Positions 6,046 through 12,220 of a stretch of 15,764 bases of DNA are shown here, in pieces. The notes beneath the pieces were generated by a model. The model searched no databases. It saw only the letters and a program-made list of their open reading frames with translations, and had not been told where the DNA came from. The stretch lies in the NCBI GenBank assembly GCA_016180165.1, contig JACPBU010000126.1:1-15764 (forward strand). The letters are read 5' to 3'. The position numbers and the translations under genes were made by a program. Source of the DNA: Candidatus Woesearchaeota archaeon. GTDB taxonomy: Archaea > Nanobdellota > Nanobdellia > Woesearchaeales > JACPBV01. Numbering within the stretch: position 1 is the first letter of the stretch; the number at the start of each line of letters is the position of its first letter.

Positions 6046-6670
6046 GGTTGTATTCCTCGCCAGTCAGCTTTGCAATAGCTTTCATGATATGTGTTGTAGC
6101 ATCCCGGATTGCCTTTTTATTGTTTTGCATTCCTTCCTGCCCCTGAAATAGTATAGGATTGCCGATGTGGAGCTCTATCTTTCCTGCCCTGGGAAAAGTC
6201 TTCCCTTTAGGGAGCACTTCAAAAGATCCAACAATCCCTACCGGCAGCACAGGCACCCCTGTCGCTAATGCCAGTCTTGCAATTCCAGTCTTTCCCTGCT
6301 GAAGCTTTCCAGTCAGTGACCTTGTCCCCTCGGGATGGATTGCGATGATCTTCCCCTGGCGTAATGCCTGTTCGGCCCGCTGCAGCCCTTCCTTACCGCC
6401 AGATTGCCTGTCGATGGGGATGGCATCGGCCCATTCATGGAACTTCTTTTTCAGGCGGGTATCAAAGAGCTCTTTCTTTGCCAAAAAGTGGATAGGCTTG
6501 TCTAAAATCCTGAGGAACAGCGTTGAGATGATGAAATGATCAAGATAGCTGTCGTGGTTTGCTGCGATGATGAAATTTCCGTCTTGGGGGATATGCTCAA
6601 CTCCAGTGACCTTTCCCCTCCAGGGCGATAAGAGGAGATGCACAACCCGCTTTGCTATGCCGTGAACCAT
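6038..6670 (-). CDS. plsC: 1-acyl-glycerol-3-phosphate acyltransferase-like protein (PlsC family), copy 1
   Basis: This LPLAT-superfamily acyltransferase attaches an acyl chain to a glycerol-phosphate lipid precursor at the inner membrane face. The catalytic HxxxxD block is NHDSYLD (His39, Asp44), and the glycerol-phosphate-binding block is HPEGTRS (112-118). Block IV is VPVLPVGI (139-146), and the KGKTFPRAGKIELHIG segment typical of PlsC follows. At 210 aa it has the usual compact length. A moderately hydrophobic N-terminus (KRVVHLLLSPW) probably gives peripheral membrane attachment; no clear TM helix is seen. It overlaps gpsA by 8 nt downstream, and a TATA-like ATTAAAAAT (6725-6733 on the - strand) lies upstream. 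Whether it acts on G3P (first acylation) or on lyso-PA (second) cannot be told from sequence. With copy 2, both steps could be covered. Confidence 0.9.
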   Translation of the reverse strand: MVHGIAKRVVHLLLSPWRGKVTGVEHIPQDGNFIIAANHDSYLDHFIISTLFLRILDKPIHFLAKKELFDTRLKKKFHEWADAIPIDRQSGGKEGLQRAEQALRQGKIIAIHPEGTRSLTGKLQQGKTGIARLALATGVPVLPVGIVGSFEVLPKGKTFPRAGKIELHIGNPILFQGQEGMQNNKKAIRDATTHIMKAIAKLTGEEYNHD

Positions 6671-6724
6671 TGTTCAACCAGTTTTTTAATGCAACTATTC
6701 TGCTTCTCCGCCAGTATTGGTCGG

Positions 6725-6835
6725 ATTTTTAATGGCATCTTTCTCTTAATGCCTCCCTCCCATAATGGCTCTTCCCATATTACTCTCTTCCCATAATAAA
6801 ATCTCTCCTCCAGTATCCCCTAACTCCCTCTTCCA
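6725..6835. repeat. Degenerate TTAATGGCNYYYYYC / CCCATAATR repeats upstream of plsC copy 1
   Basis: On the + strand, short units built on TTAATGGCATC, CTTAATGCCTCCC, CCCATAATGGCTC, CCCATATTACTC and CCCATAATAAAATC follow one another with pyrimidine-rich spacers (TCTTCC, TCTCCTCC). The spacing is irregular, about 15-20 nt. In the transcribed (-) direction the array is purine-rich. No protein-coding signal is apparent. It fills the first half of the 270-nt gap between the two acyltransferase genes. Confidence 0.45.
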
Positions 6836-6883
6836 ATCGTGCAAATTAGGGTTATGGTGCAAGGCCTGTTCATTATCCTTGCT

Positions 6884-6935
6884 CCTCAATAAATCTTCTT
6901 CCCCAATAAATCCCATTCTCCAATAAATCTTCTAT
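6884..6935. repeat. Short CCAATAAATCYYYTTCT tandem repeat
   Basis: Three units of about 18 nt (CTCAATAAATCTTCT, CCCAATAAATCCCATTCT, CCAATAAATCTTCTAT) lie back to back immediately 3' of the copy 2 acyltransferase stop. Together with the array at 6725-6835 they make this gap a low-complexity minisatellite region. In style it resembles the 2657-2821 arrays, though the units differ. Confidence 0.55.
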
Positions 6936-6940
6936 ATGCT

Positions 6941-7594
6941 TCAATATAAGTACCTTTTCCCGATAAGCGAGGCAATCGCTTGCATAATTTCCCTGGTTGC
7001 TGCTTCCAGCGTTTTGGTATCATCTTTTTTGCCATAATATTTTTCAAAGTGCAATGGCTTTCCGATAGAGACCACCACTTTTTTCCTGAACCGGGGAAAC
7101 AATCTTCCCTTGGGGAGCACCTCATGCGCCCCCTGGATACCTACCGGCAGCACAGGCACTCTTGCTGTTAAGGCAAGTCTCGCAGCCCCGAACCGTGCTT
7201 TCTGCAGCTCATTGTCTTTGCTTCGGTGCCCTTCAGGGTAAATTCCGACAATGCCTTTTTCTTTGAGGTGATATTGTGCAAGGGTAAAAGCTTTCTCATT
7301 GACTTTTTTTTTATCAGCTGCATTGCCAACCTCGACAGGGATAGACCCTCCCCAGCTCAGCAGCAGCCTTCCAAGGACAGGAATCCTGAAATAGTTCCTA
7401 TTGACATAGTTATGCACCTTTTTGTTTGTCACGGGCGAGATGATAAGCGGTACAATAACATCGTCAAAGTAGCTGGTATGGTTCGGGCAGACGATAAATC
7501 TCCCCCGGAGTGGAATATTCTCTCTGCCCTTTATTTCTTTGACCCATCTCTTGAATAGCCAGCCTAAGATATGCCGCGATAGAGGATATACCAT
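6941..7594 (-). CDS. plsC: 1-acyl-glycerol-3-phosphate acyltransferase-like protein (PlsC family), copy 2
   Basis: This is a second LPLAT-family acyltransferase of 217 aa. The active-site block is NHTSYFD (His39, Asp44), and the substrate-binding block is YPEGHRS (119-125), where copy 1 has HPEGTRS. VPVLPVGIQGAHEVLPKG and the RFRKKVVVSIG strand complete the family pattern. A short hydrophobic N-terminus (YPLSRHILGWLF) is present. The protein differs clearly from copy 1, sharing mainly the motif blocks, so the two are old paralogues or separate acquisitions and may have different acceptor or acyl-donor specificity. The start is supported by GGAGCTGAT five nt upstream. A TATA-like TTTTTAATC (7616-7624, - strand) is centred about 26 nt from the ATG, so a leaderless transcript is also possible. 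The 359-nt gap upstream suggests its own promoter. Confidence 0.9.
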   Translation of the reverse strand: MVYPLSRHILGWLFKRWVKEIKGRENIPLRGRFIVCPNHTSYFDDVIVPLIISPVTNKKVHNYVNRNYFRIPVLGRLLLSWGGSIPVEVGNAADKKKVNEKAFTLAQYHLKEKGIVGIYPEGHRSKDNELQKARFGAARLALTARVPVLPVGIQGAHEVLPKGRLFPRFRKKVVVSIGKPLHFEKYYGKKDDTKTLEAATREIMQAIASLIGKRYLY

Positions 7595-7664
7595 AGGCTA
7601 TCAGCTCCAGGTTGTGATTAAAAACCTTTCGAAGCGAAGTATTGATTAATCTTGTAAAATCTGC

Positions 7665-7813
7665 TCTGCCATCCTAATGTCAAAACTCAATTATCTGACT
7701 GAATCACGCTCGTCGTGGGGGGCCGCTCTCCGTCCGCAGACCGGAACGCTCTTTAATCCCCTCGGGACACAGAGCCCTTGCCAAACCAATCGGGAGTTTT
7801 GAAGATGGCAGAG
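7665..7813. repeat. 149-nt structured element closed by 10-bp and 9-bp inverted repeats
   Basis: CTCTGCCATC (7665-7674) is the exact reverse complement of GATGGCAGAG (7804-7813). Just inside, TCAAAACTC (7680-7688) is the exact complement of GAGTTTTGA (7794-7802). The two stems are separated by a 5-nt bulge on one side and a single base on the other. The interior, read on the - strand, contains further hairpins: GCTCT-GTG-TCCC-GAG-GGGA-TTAA-AGAGC and TCCGGTC-TGC-GGACGGA. It is non-coding and sits in the 359-nt gap between fabG and plsC. It could be a structured RNA or a small non-autonomous mobile element with terminal inverted repeats. Confidence 0.6.
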
Positions 7814-7815
7814 CC

Positions 7816-7838
7816 GCTCTGCCATCCTCAGGTCATAA
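7816..7838. repeat. Second partial copy of the CTCTGCCATCCT repeat
   Basis: GCTCTGCCATCCT followed by CAGGTCATAACC closely resembles the left end of the 149-nt element (GCTCTGCCATCCT, then AATGTCAAAACT). It begins three bases after that element ends, so positions 7804-7826 form a perfect 10-bp palindrome with a CCG loop. No matching right end is found. The remainder of the gap up to 7953 shows only a short imperfect hairpin (GCAGGATATTCCCGC) and nothing I can name. Confidence 0.5.
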
Positions 7839-7953
7839 CCTATCCGCTGCTTTTTCGTTCTGGCGCCATAATCTCCCGCCGCAGGATATTCCCGCTGATT
7901 GGAACTTGATTTAACCTCGAGAGGAAAGGACCCTCCAGATGCTTCTCAAAAGT

Positions 7954-8697
7954 TTAGAAAGACAGCCCCCCATCAACTCTTAGCACCGTTCCGGTGACAT
8001 ATCTTGCCTCCTCAGAAGCTAAAAAGGAGACGGCATGGGCAACATCCTCGGGGACTCCAAGCTCCTTGAGCGGAATAAGATTGAGGATGGAATCCAGGAG
8101 CTCGACCGGAATTGAATCAGTCATTGCTGTGCGGATAAATCCGGGTGCTACCGCATTGACGGTTATTTTTCTCTTTCCGAGCTCTTTTGCCAGCGATTTG
8201 GTAAATCCGATGATGCCTGCTTTTGATGCCGCGTAGTTGCTCTGGCCGAAATTTCCCGATAAAGCGATGATTGAAGATATGTTGATGATTCTCCCTCCAT
8301 CAGGGATGAGCTCAAGCAGGTTATGGGTGACAAAATACATCGAATTGAGGTTTGTGCCTATCACTTCACTCCATTCAGCGGGAGTCATTTTTTTAAGTGT
8401 TCTGTCTTTGGCGATGCCTGCGTTGTTCACAAGCACATCAACAGTTCCGCAATGCTTCTGTATCTGTTCAGCCAATTTCAAGCAACTTTCGTTGTCGGAA
8501 ACATCAGCAGGGATGTAGATGCATTGCACCTTCTCGTTTAACACCTCTTTCATCGCCGCATTAGCCTCCTTTTTGCTGCTTCCTCGGTCATGTAAGATGA
8601 GGTTATGCCCTTTCCTTGCAAGTGCAAGGGCGATAGCTTTTCCGATACCCCTTGTTGATCCAGTCACCAATGCCCATGTGTGTTGTTTTCCCATCAT
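7954..8697 (-). CDS. fabG: 3-oxoacyl-[ACP/CoA] reductase, FabG-like SDR
   Basis: This short-chain dehydrogenase reduces 3-oxoacyl thioesters to (3R)-hydroxyacyl thioesters, normally with NADPH. At 247 aa it shows every classical SDR element: TGSTRGIG cofactor motif (12-19), D-V at ADVSD (64-68), NNAG (91-94), Asn116, catalytic Ser142, Tyr155 and Lys159 (YAASK) with normal spacing, NAVAPGFIRTAMT, and the FabG-type C-terminus GTVLRVDGGLSF. The start has a strong GGAGGGG ribosome-binding site; an ATG one codon later is equally possible. It follows the thiolase gene by 83 nt in the same direction and completes a chain-extension set with the thiolases and dehydratase. FabG and acetoacetyl-CoA reductase (PhaB) are hard to separate by sequence, and no ACP gene is nearby, so the carrier could be CoA. 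Confidence 0.9.
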   Translation of the reverse strand: MMGKQHTWALVTGSTRGIGKAIALALARKGHNLILHDRGSSKKEANAAMKEVLNEKVQCIYIPADVSDNESCLKLAEQIQKHCGTVDVLVNNAGIAKDRTLKKMTPAEWSEVIGTNLNSMYFVTHNLLELIPDGGRIINISSIIALSGNFGQSNYAASKAGIIGFTKSLAKELGKRKITVNAVAPGFIRTAMTDSIPVELLDSILNLIPLKELGVPEDVAHAVSFLASEEARYVTGTVLRVDGGLSF

Positions 8698-8728
8698 TCC
8701 CCTCCTCCTCTATCTTTATTCTTGATGA

Positions 8729-8757
8729 TGCAATGGGGTTTTCTATCATCCATTGCA
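8729..8757 (-). promoter_or_regulatory. Perfect 8-bp inverted repeat between thiolase 1 and fabG
   Basis: TGCAATGG (8729-8736) and CCATTGCA (8750-8757) are exact reverse complements with a 13-nt loop. They lie in the 83-nt gap of an otherwise tightly packed operon, 32 nt before the fabG start. It may be an mRNA processing or stability hairpin, or an operator for an internal promoter. No partner copy is seen elsewhere in the window. Confidence 0.4.
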
Positions 8758-8780
8758 AAGGGCAGGATTGTTCCCGAAGC

Positions 8781-9914
8781 TTACGCGGCACCAGGCATCT
8801 TCTTGAGTATGGTGCAGGAGATATTTCCGCCAGCTCCTCCGACGTTATGCGCGAGGGCTACCTTAGCCCCCTTCACCTGTCTTTCTCCCGCCTTCCCCCT
8901 CAGCTGGTTTACCAGCTCATAGATCTGTGCTAATCCTGTTGCGGAGACAGGATGCCCTTTTGCTTTAAGCCCGCCAGAGGTATTGACTGGCAATTTGCCT
9001 TTCAGGGTAAAATGGCCATCCTCTATTTTTTGGTAGGCCTTGCCTCGCCGTGCAAATCCAAGGTCCTCATAGGCTATCAGCTCGACGATCGTAAATGCGT
9101 CATGGAGTTCTGCAACATCAATATCCTCAGGCCCGACTCCTGCTTGTTTGTAGGCATTTTTTGACGAGATGGTTGCAGCTTCCCAGCTCGTCCCATCATC
9201 CCTTTCAAAAATTCCCATAAGGTCGGTGCACAGGTCGTTCCCAGCAATCTTGATATCGCTCTTATCCTTGGAGATGACGCAGGCAGCTGCCCCATCAGTT
9301 GATATCGAGCAGTCAAACAGCCTGAGAGGGGAAGCGACGATATGTGACTTTTTTATTTCTTCAAGCGAAACAGGCTTTCCAAAAAATTTTGCCTTTGGAT
9401 TGAGCAGGGCATTGCAGTGGTTCTTGTAGGAGATGAGCGCGAGATGGTCCATGGTCGTTTCAGGATATTTCATCAGGTATTCCTGTGCGACCAGGGCATT
9501 TTGGGCAGGAAAATTCAATCCCTCAGTCTGCTCATACTTTGACTCAGCCGCCATCATAAACTCATCGGTGATAGCTTCTGTTTTGCAGGTGTTTAATTTC
9601 TCGGAGGCGACGACAAGGACATTGTCATAGCCAAGCTGTTGGGCTGTCCATAGCGCAGTCCCTCCTGAAGAGCACCCTGTTGGAGTTCTGATGATTGGCT
9701 TGTTGGTCTTGAACACCGAGCTTAAGATGCTCGGAAAATGCCGTTGCCGCTCATCGGAAAAAAACCATTCAAGGGAAGCGCACACGATCGCGTCGATGTC
9801 GGAGAAATCCATCTGTGCATCCTGTAATGCTTCTTCTGCAGCTTCATAAGCCAGCAGATGGCTGCTTTTTCGCAGGCTCCCAAACTTGGTCATCCCTACC
9901 CCCCTGATATACAT
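8781..9914 (-). CDS. Thiolase-fold condensing enzyme (archaeal SCP2-like thiolase), copy 1
   Basis: This thiolase-superfamily protein is of the type usually called acetyl-CoA C-acetyltransferase in archaea. It starts MYIRGVGMTKFG at ATG 9914, one nt after the stop of the upstream gene, with GGGGG nine nt upstream. An in-frame ATG at 9932 would add six residues. Visible blocks are the nucleophile Cys in PTGCSSGG (Cys81), LNFPAQNALVAQEYL, the HDAF motif in DVAELHDAFTIVELIAYEDLGF, NTSGGLKAKGHP with the active-site His, and the C-terminal AHNVGGAGG. SCP2-type thiolases normally have HDCF, where the Cys acts as acid/base, and classical ones have a C-terminal CxG. Both Cys are absent here. It could catalyse Claisen condensation in acyl-chain elongation, or its chemistry may be altered. 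Length 377 aa is normal. Confidence 0.85.
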   Translation of the reverse strand: MYIRGVGMTKFGSLRKSSHLLAYEAAEEALQDAQMDFSDIDAIVCASLEWFFSDERQRHFPSILSSVFKTNKPIIRTPTGCSSGGTALWTAQQLGYDNVLVVASEKLNTCKTEAITDEFMMAAESKYEQTEGLNFPAQNALVAQEYLMKYPETTMDHLALISYKNHCNALLNPKAKFFGKPVSLEEIKKSHIVASPLRLFDCSISTDGAAACVISKDKSDIKIAGNDLCTDLMGIFERDDGTSWEAATISSKNAYKQAGVGPEDIDVAELHDAFTIVELIAYEDLGFARRGKAYQKIEDGHFTLKGKLPVNTSGGLKAKGHPVSATGLAQIYELVNQLRGKAGERQVKGAKVALAHNVGGAGGNISCTILKKMPGAA

Positions 9915-9915
9915 C

Positions 9916-11064
9916 TTACTTTTCCCCCGCATTGGCTTTTTGCTTGAGTAAAGGGCTTCCCAATGGTAATTTTACCTCTCGCCGCACAGCATCCATCTCA
10001 TTGCCGACCGCTTTGATGCGCTCAAGGCGGTATTCCCCTAAACCTGATTTTCCTGCAAGTGAGGCGAACGGGGGCTCAGGGAGGCAGAACACATAGCTTA
10101 CTGTGATGTCATGCACGACAGGATTCCTGGCAGCAAAGAGAATGTTGTAAAATCCAGGCTCTCCTTGCTCTGCAGGGCCGTTTCCCTGAAGCCCGATGGA
10201 TGCATCTCCCAGTGTTACAAAGCGGGGAAAAACTTTTGGAAGGGCTGCCAGGGCTTGTGCTGCTTTTTTCTTATCTTGAGACAGCCTTTCAAAATTTTCT
10301 TTCGAGAGGAACCGTACAAGATTCTCAAAAGCTCCATCAAGCCCGATGTACATATCGGTCTTGATGACGGGAAGATTGATCATGATATCACATTCCGAGG
10401 CAAGCTTTGAGACGCTGAAAGTGAACTCTCTTTCCTTCTTCTCAACAAATGGGTGTTGGGAGATATCAGCCAGTGGAAGCCCATATTTTTCGAGAATCTC
10501 CTTGGCTCCCGTCTTCTCGGCAATCTTGCTGAGCGGCGCAAAGAAGCTTTGTTCTGCGACGGTGATATTGCTTTTTTTCACGCCATTGCCCAGAAGCCAT
10601 CCCAGCAGGGCATCAAGGACCTTTTCATTGGTGACAAGGCCAAGGTAGGATGGCGAAGGGATGCTGAGGTTGGGCTTGATAAGCACCTTGGTCTTTGCAT
10701 TGATCGGCAGCCCGCCGATGAGCTCAAAAGCCTCATCAACAGCCTCGCTGTAATCATACTTGATCTTGACGATGGCCACAGCATTCTCTTCTTCGCTTGG
10801 TTCATCATGATAGCTGTCGCCAATTGCATAATCTTTCATGGTCTTTTTAGGCATCTTGTTGCCATGCTCATCGACAAGCATCAGCACATTGTAAGGGACA
10901 ATAGGGTGAGGGGGGCATGGAACATAGACCTTAGTCCATCCTGCGACCGTTGCCTTTTTCCCAACAACTTTCTTGATAGGCCCCTTGCATGAGATGCAGT
11001 CAGGTACGGGATATATCCATTTCTTGTTGCATTTCTCACAAACCCATCGGATGATTCTTACCAT
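9916..11064 (-). CDS. DUF35 (zinc ribbon + OB) fused to DUF362 domain
   Basis: This is a two-part protein of about 382 aa. Residues 1-35 contain a zinc ribbon with CEKC (Cys9, Cys12) and CISC (Cys23, Cys26). Residues about 35-90 form a short OB-like region (VAGWTKVYVPCPPHP, VPYNVLMLVDEHGNKM, YAIGDS). Together these match DUF35, the small acyl-CoA-binding partner of archaeal thiolases that links thiolase and HMG-CoA synthase. From about residue 95 the protein is DUF362: VAIVKIKYDYSEAVDEAF, TKVLIKPNLSIP, VTNEKVLDALLGWLLGNGVK, DIMINLPVIKTDMYIGLDGA and VTLGDASIGLQGNGP. DUF362 has no settled function, and I see no 4Fe-4S cluster motif. The start at ATG 11064 has GGGTGA 8 nt upstream; a GTG at 11076 is possible. 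Sandwiched between two thiolases, it is probably part of their complex. Confidence 0.8.
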   Translation of the reverse strand: MVRIIRWVCEKCNKKWIYPVPDCISCKGPIKKVVGKKATVAGWTKVYVPCPPHPIVPYNVLMLVDEHGNKMPKKTMKDYAIGDSYHDEPSEEENAVAIVKIKYDYSEAVDEAFELIGGLPINAKTKVLIKPNLSIPSPSYLGLVTNEKVLDALLGWLLGNGVKKSNITVAEQSFFAPLSKIAEKTGAKEILEKYGLPLADISQHPFVEKKEREFTFSVSKLASECDIMINLPVIKTDMYIGLDGAFENLVRFLSKENFERLSQDKKKAAQALAALPKVFPRFVTLGDASIGLQGNGPAEQGEPGFYNILFAARNPVVHDITVSYVFCLPEPPFASLAGKSGLGEYRLERIKAVGNEMDAVRREVKLPLGSPLLKQKANAGEK

Positions 11065-11072
11065 ATGCTCAT

Positions 11073-12212
11073 TCACCCTGTTGCCTTTTTAAAAATATGC
11101 ACTGTTGTAGTGCCTCCTGCTCCCCCTATGTTATGGGTCAGCCCGATTCGGGGATGCTTGGCCTGCCGCTCCCCGCACTTGCTGCGCAGTTGGTTGGTTA
11201 TCTCTGCGATCTGTGCGATGCCTGTCGGAGAGATTGGATGCCCTCGCGCCTTTAATCCTCCAGACGTATTGACAGGCATCTTGCCATCGATATTGACAAT
11301 GCCTTTCCTGATTAGCTCTTTGCCCTCTCCTTTTTTGCAGAAGCCCAGATCCTCATAGGCTATCAGCTCGACAATCGTAAATGCATCGTGGAGTTCTGCA
11401 ACATCGATGTCTTCCGGCCCCGCTCCTGCCTGGAGGTAAGCTTGCTTTCCTGCCTCGACTGTCCCCTGCCACGTGGTCATCTCTTCCCGCTCAAAAGGAG
11501 CAAGGTAATCTGTTGCAAAGCCTGACCCCGCCACTGCAACATCGCTCTTATCATGGGAGATGATTGCGCAGGCTGCCCCATTCACGGAGATGCTGCAGTC
11601 ATACAGGTTGAAAGGAGTTGACACCAATGGGGAATTTTTAATCTCTTCCAAAGATATCTTCTTGCCATAAAATCGTGCCTTTGGGTTAAGCGCCCCGTTG
11701 AAATGGTTCTTATAGGCGACAAGGCTCAGGTCATCATGGGTTGTGCCAAACTTGCTCATATGCATCTGTGCCACTAATGCATTTTGTGCCGGAAATATCA
11801 GCCCCTCTTCCTGCTCCCAGATATTTTCCCCCGCAGACATGATCTCCCGGGTGATAGTGGGAGTAGGTGACGCAACAACTTTATCGACTGCCAGCACCAT
11901 CACATTGTTGTAGTGCAGCTTCAAGGCAGTCCAGAAAGCTGCCCCGCCTCCGCCGCAGACCGCTGGGACTCGTATGATTGGCATCTTTCTCCGGAGGAGC
12001 GAAGCTACCTGGGATACATAAAGCCTCTGCTTTTCATTGTTTGCCTTGGTATCGACGGTAGAGACGACCACCGCATCAATCTCAGCCAGGCTCATCGAAG
12101 CATCCTGCAATGCTTCCCGAATTGCTTCCATGCTCATATCCATGGTCGTGCGGTCATCGGTTGAAAACTTGGTCATTCCAACCCCTTGCAAATAGCGTTT
12201 TTCAGATGTCAT
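11073..12212 (-). CDS. Thiolase-fold condensing enzyme (archaeal SCP2-like thiolase), copy 2
   Basis: A paralogue of the copy 1 thiolase, 379 aa. The N-terminus RYLQGVGMTKFS, the nucleophile Cys86 in PAVCGGGGAAFW, LIFPAQNALVAQMHM, VAELHDAFTIVELIAYEDLGF, NTSGGLKARGHPISPTG and THNIGGAGG all align with copy 1. Around the nucleophile the usual CxS is CGG here, and as in copy 1 the HDCF Cys is replaced (HDAF) and no C-terminal catalytic Cys is seen. Two non-identical thiolase-fold subunits next to each other are consistent with a heteromeric enzyme, by analogy with other condensing-enzyme pairs (inference). The start has TAGGGAG as ribosome-binding site, overlapping the stop of the dehydratase gene, eight nt away. 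The downstream gene's ribosome-binding site overlaps this gene's TGA. Coupled translation is likely. Confidence 0.85.
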   Translation of the reverse strand: MTSEKRYLQGVGMTKFSTDDRTTMDMSMEAIREALQDASMSLAEIDAVVVSTVDTKANNEKQRLYVSQVASLLRRKMPIIRVPAVCGGGGAAFWTALKLHYNNVMVLAVDKVVASPTPTITREIMSAGENIWEQEEGLIFPAQNALVAQMHMSKFGTTHDDLSLVAYKNHFNGALNPKARFYGKKISLEEIKNSPLVSTPFNLYDCSISVNGAACAIISHDKSDVAVAGSGFATDYLAPFEREEMTTWQGTVEAGKQAYLQAGAGPEDIDVAELHDAFTIVELIAYEDLGFCKKGEGKELIRKGIVNIDGKMPVNTSGGLKARGHPISPTGIAQIAEITNQLRSKCGERQAKHPRIGLTHNIGGAGGTTTVHIFKKATG

Positions 12213-12220
12213 AGAACTCC

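Noticed and set aside
7592..7607. 16-nt identity between the plsC copy 2 start region and both thiolase genes (GAGCTGATAGCCTATG on the - strand)
   Set aside because: No similarity extends beyond these bases. In the thiolases it encodes conserved ELIAY, and in plsC it is a ribosome-binding site plus start. A chance match is plausible at this length.
7681..7813. tRNA or other known RNA gene in the structured gap element
   Set aside because: No T-loop GTTC motif, acceptor stem or cloverleaf spacing on either strand. It is structured but not a tRNA.
7918..7936. RNase P RNA-like GAGGAAAG motif
   Set aside because: Only this short purine string matches. The other conserved RNase P regions are absent and fabG begins to overlap within 20 nt.
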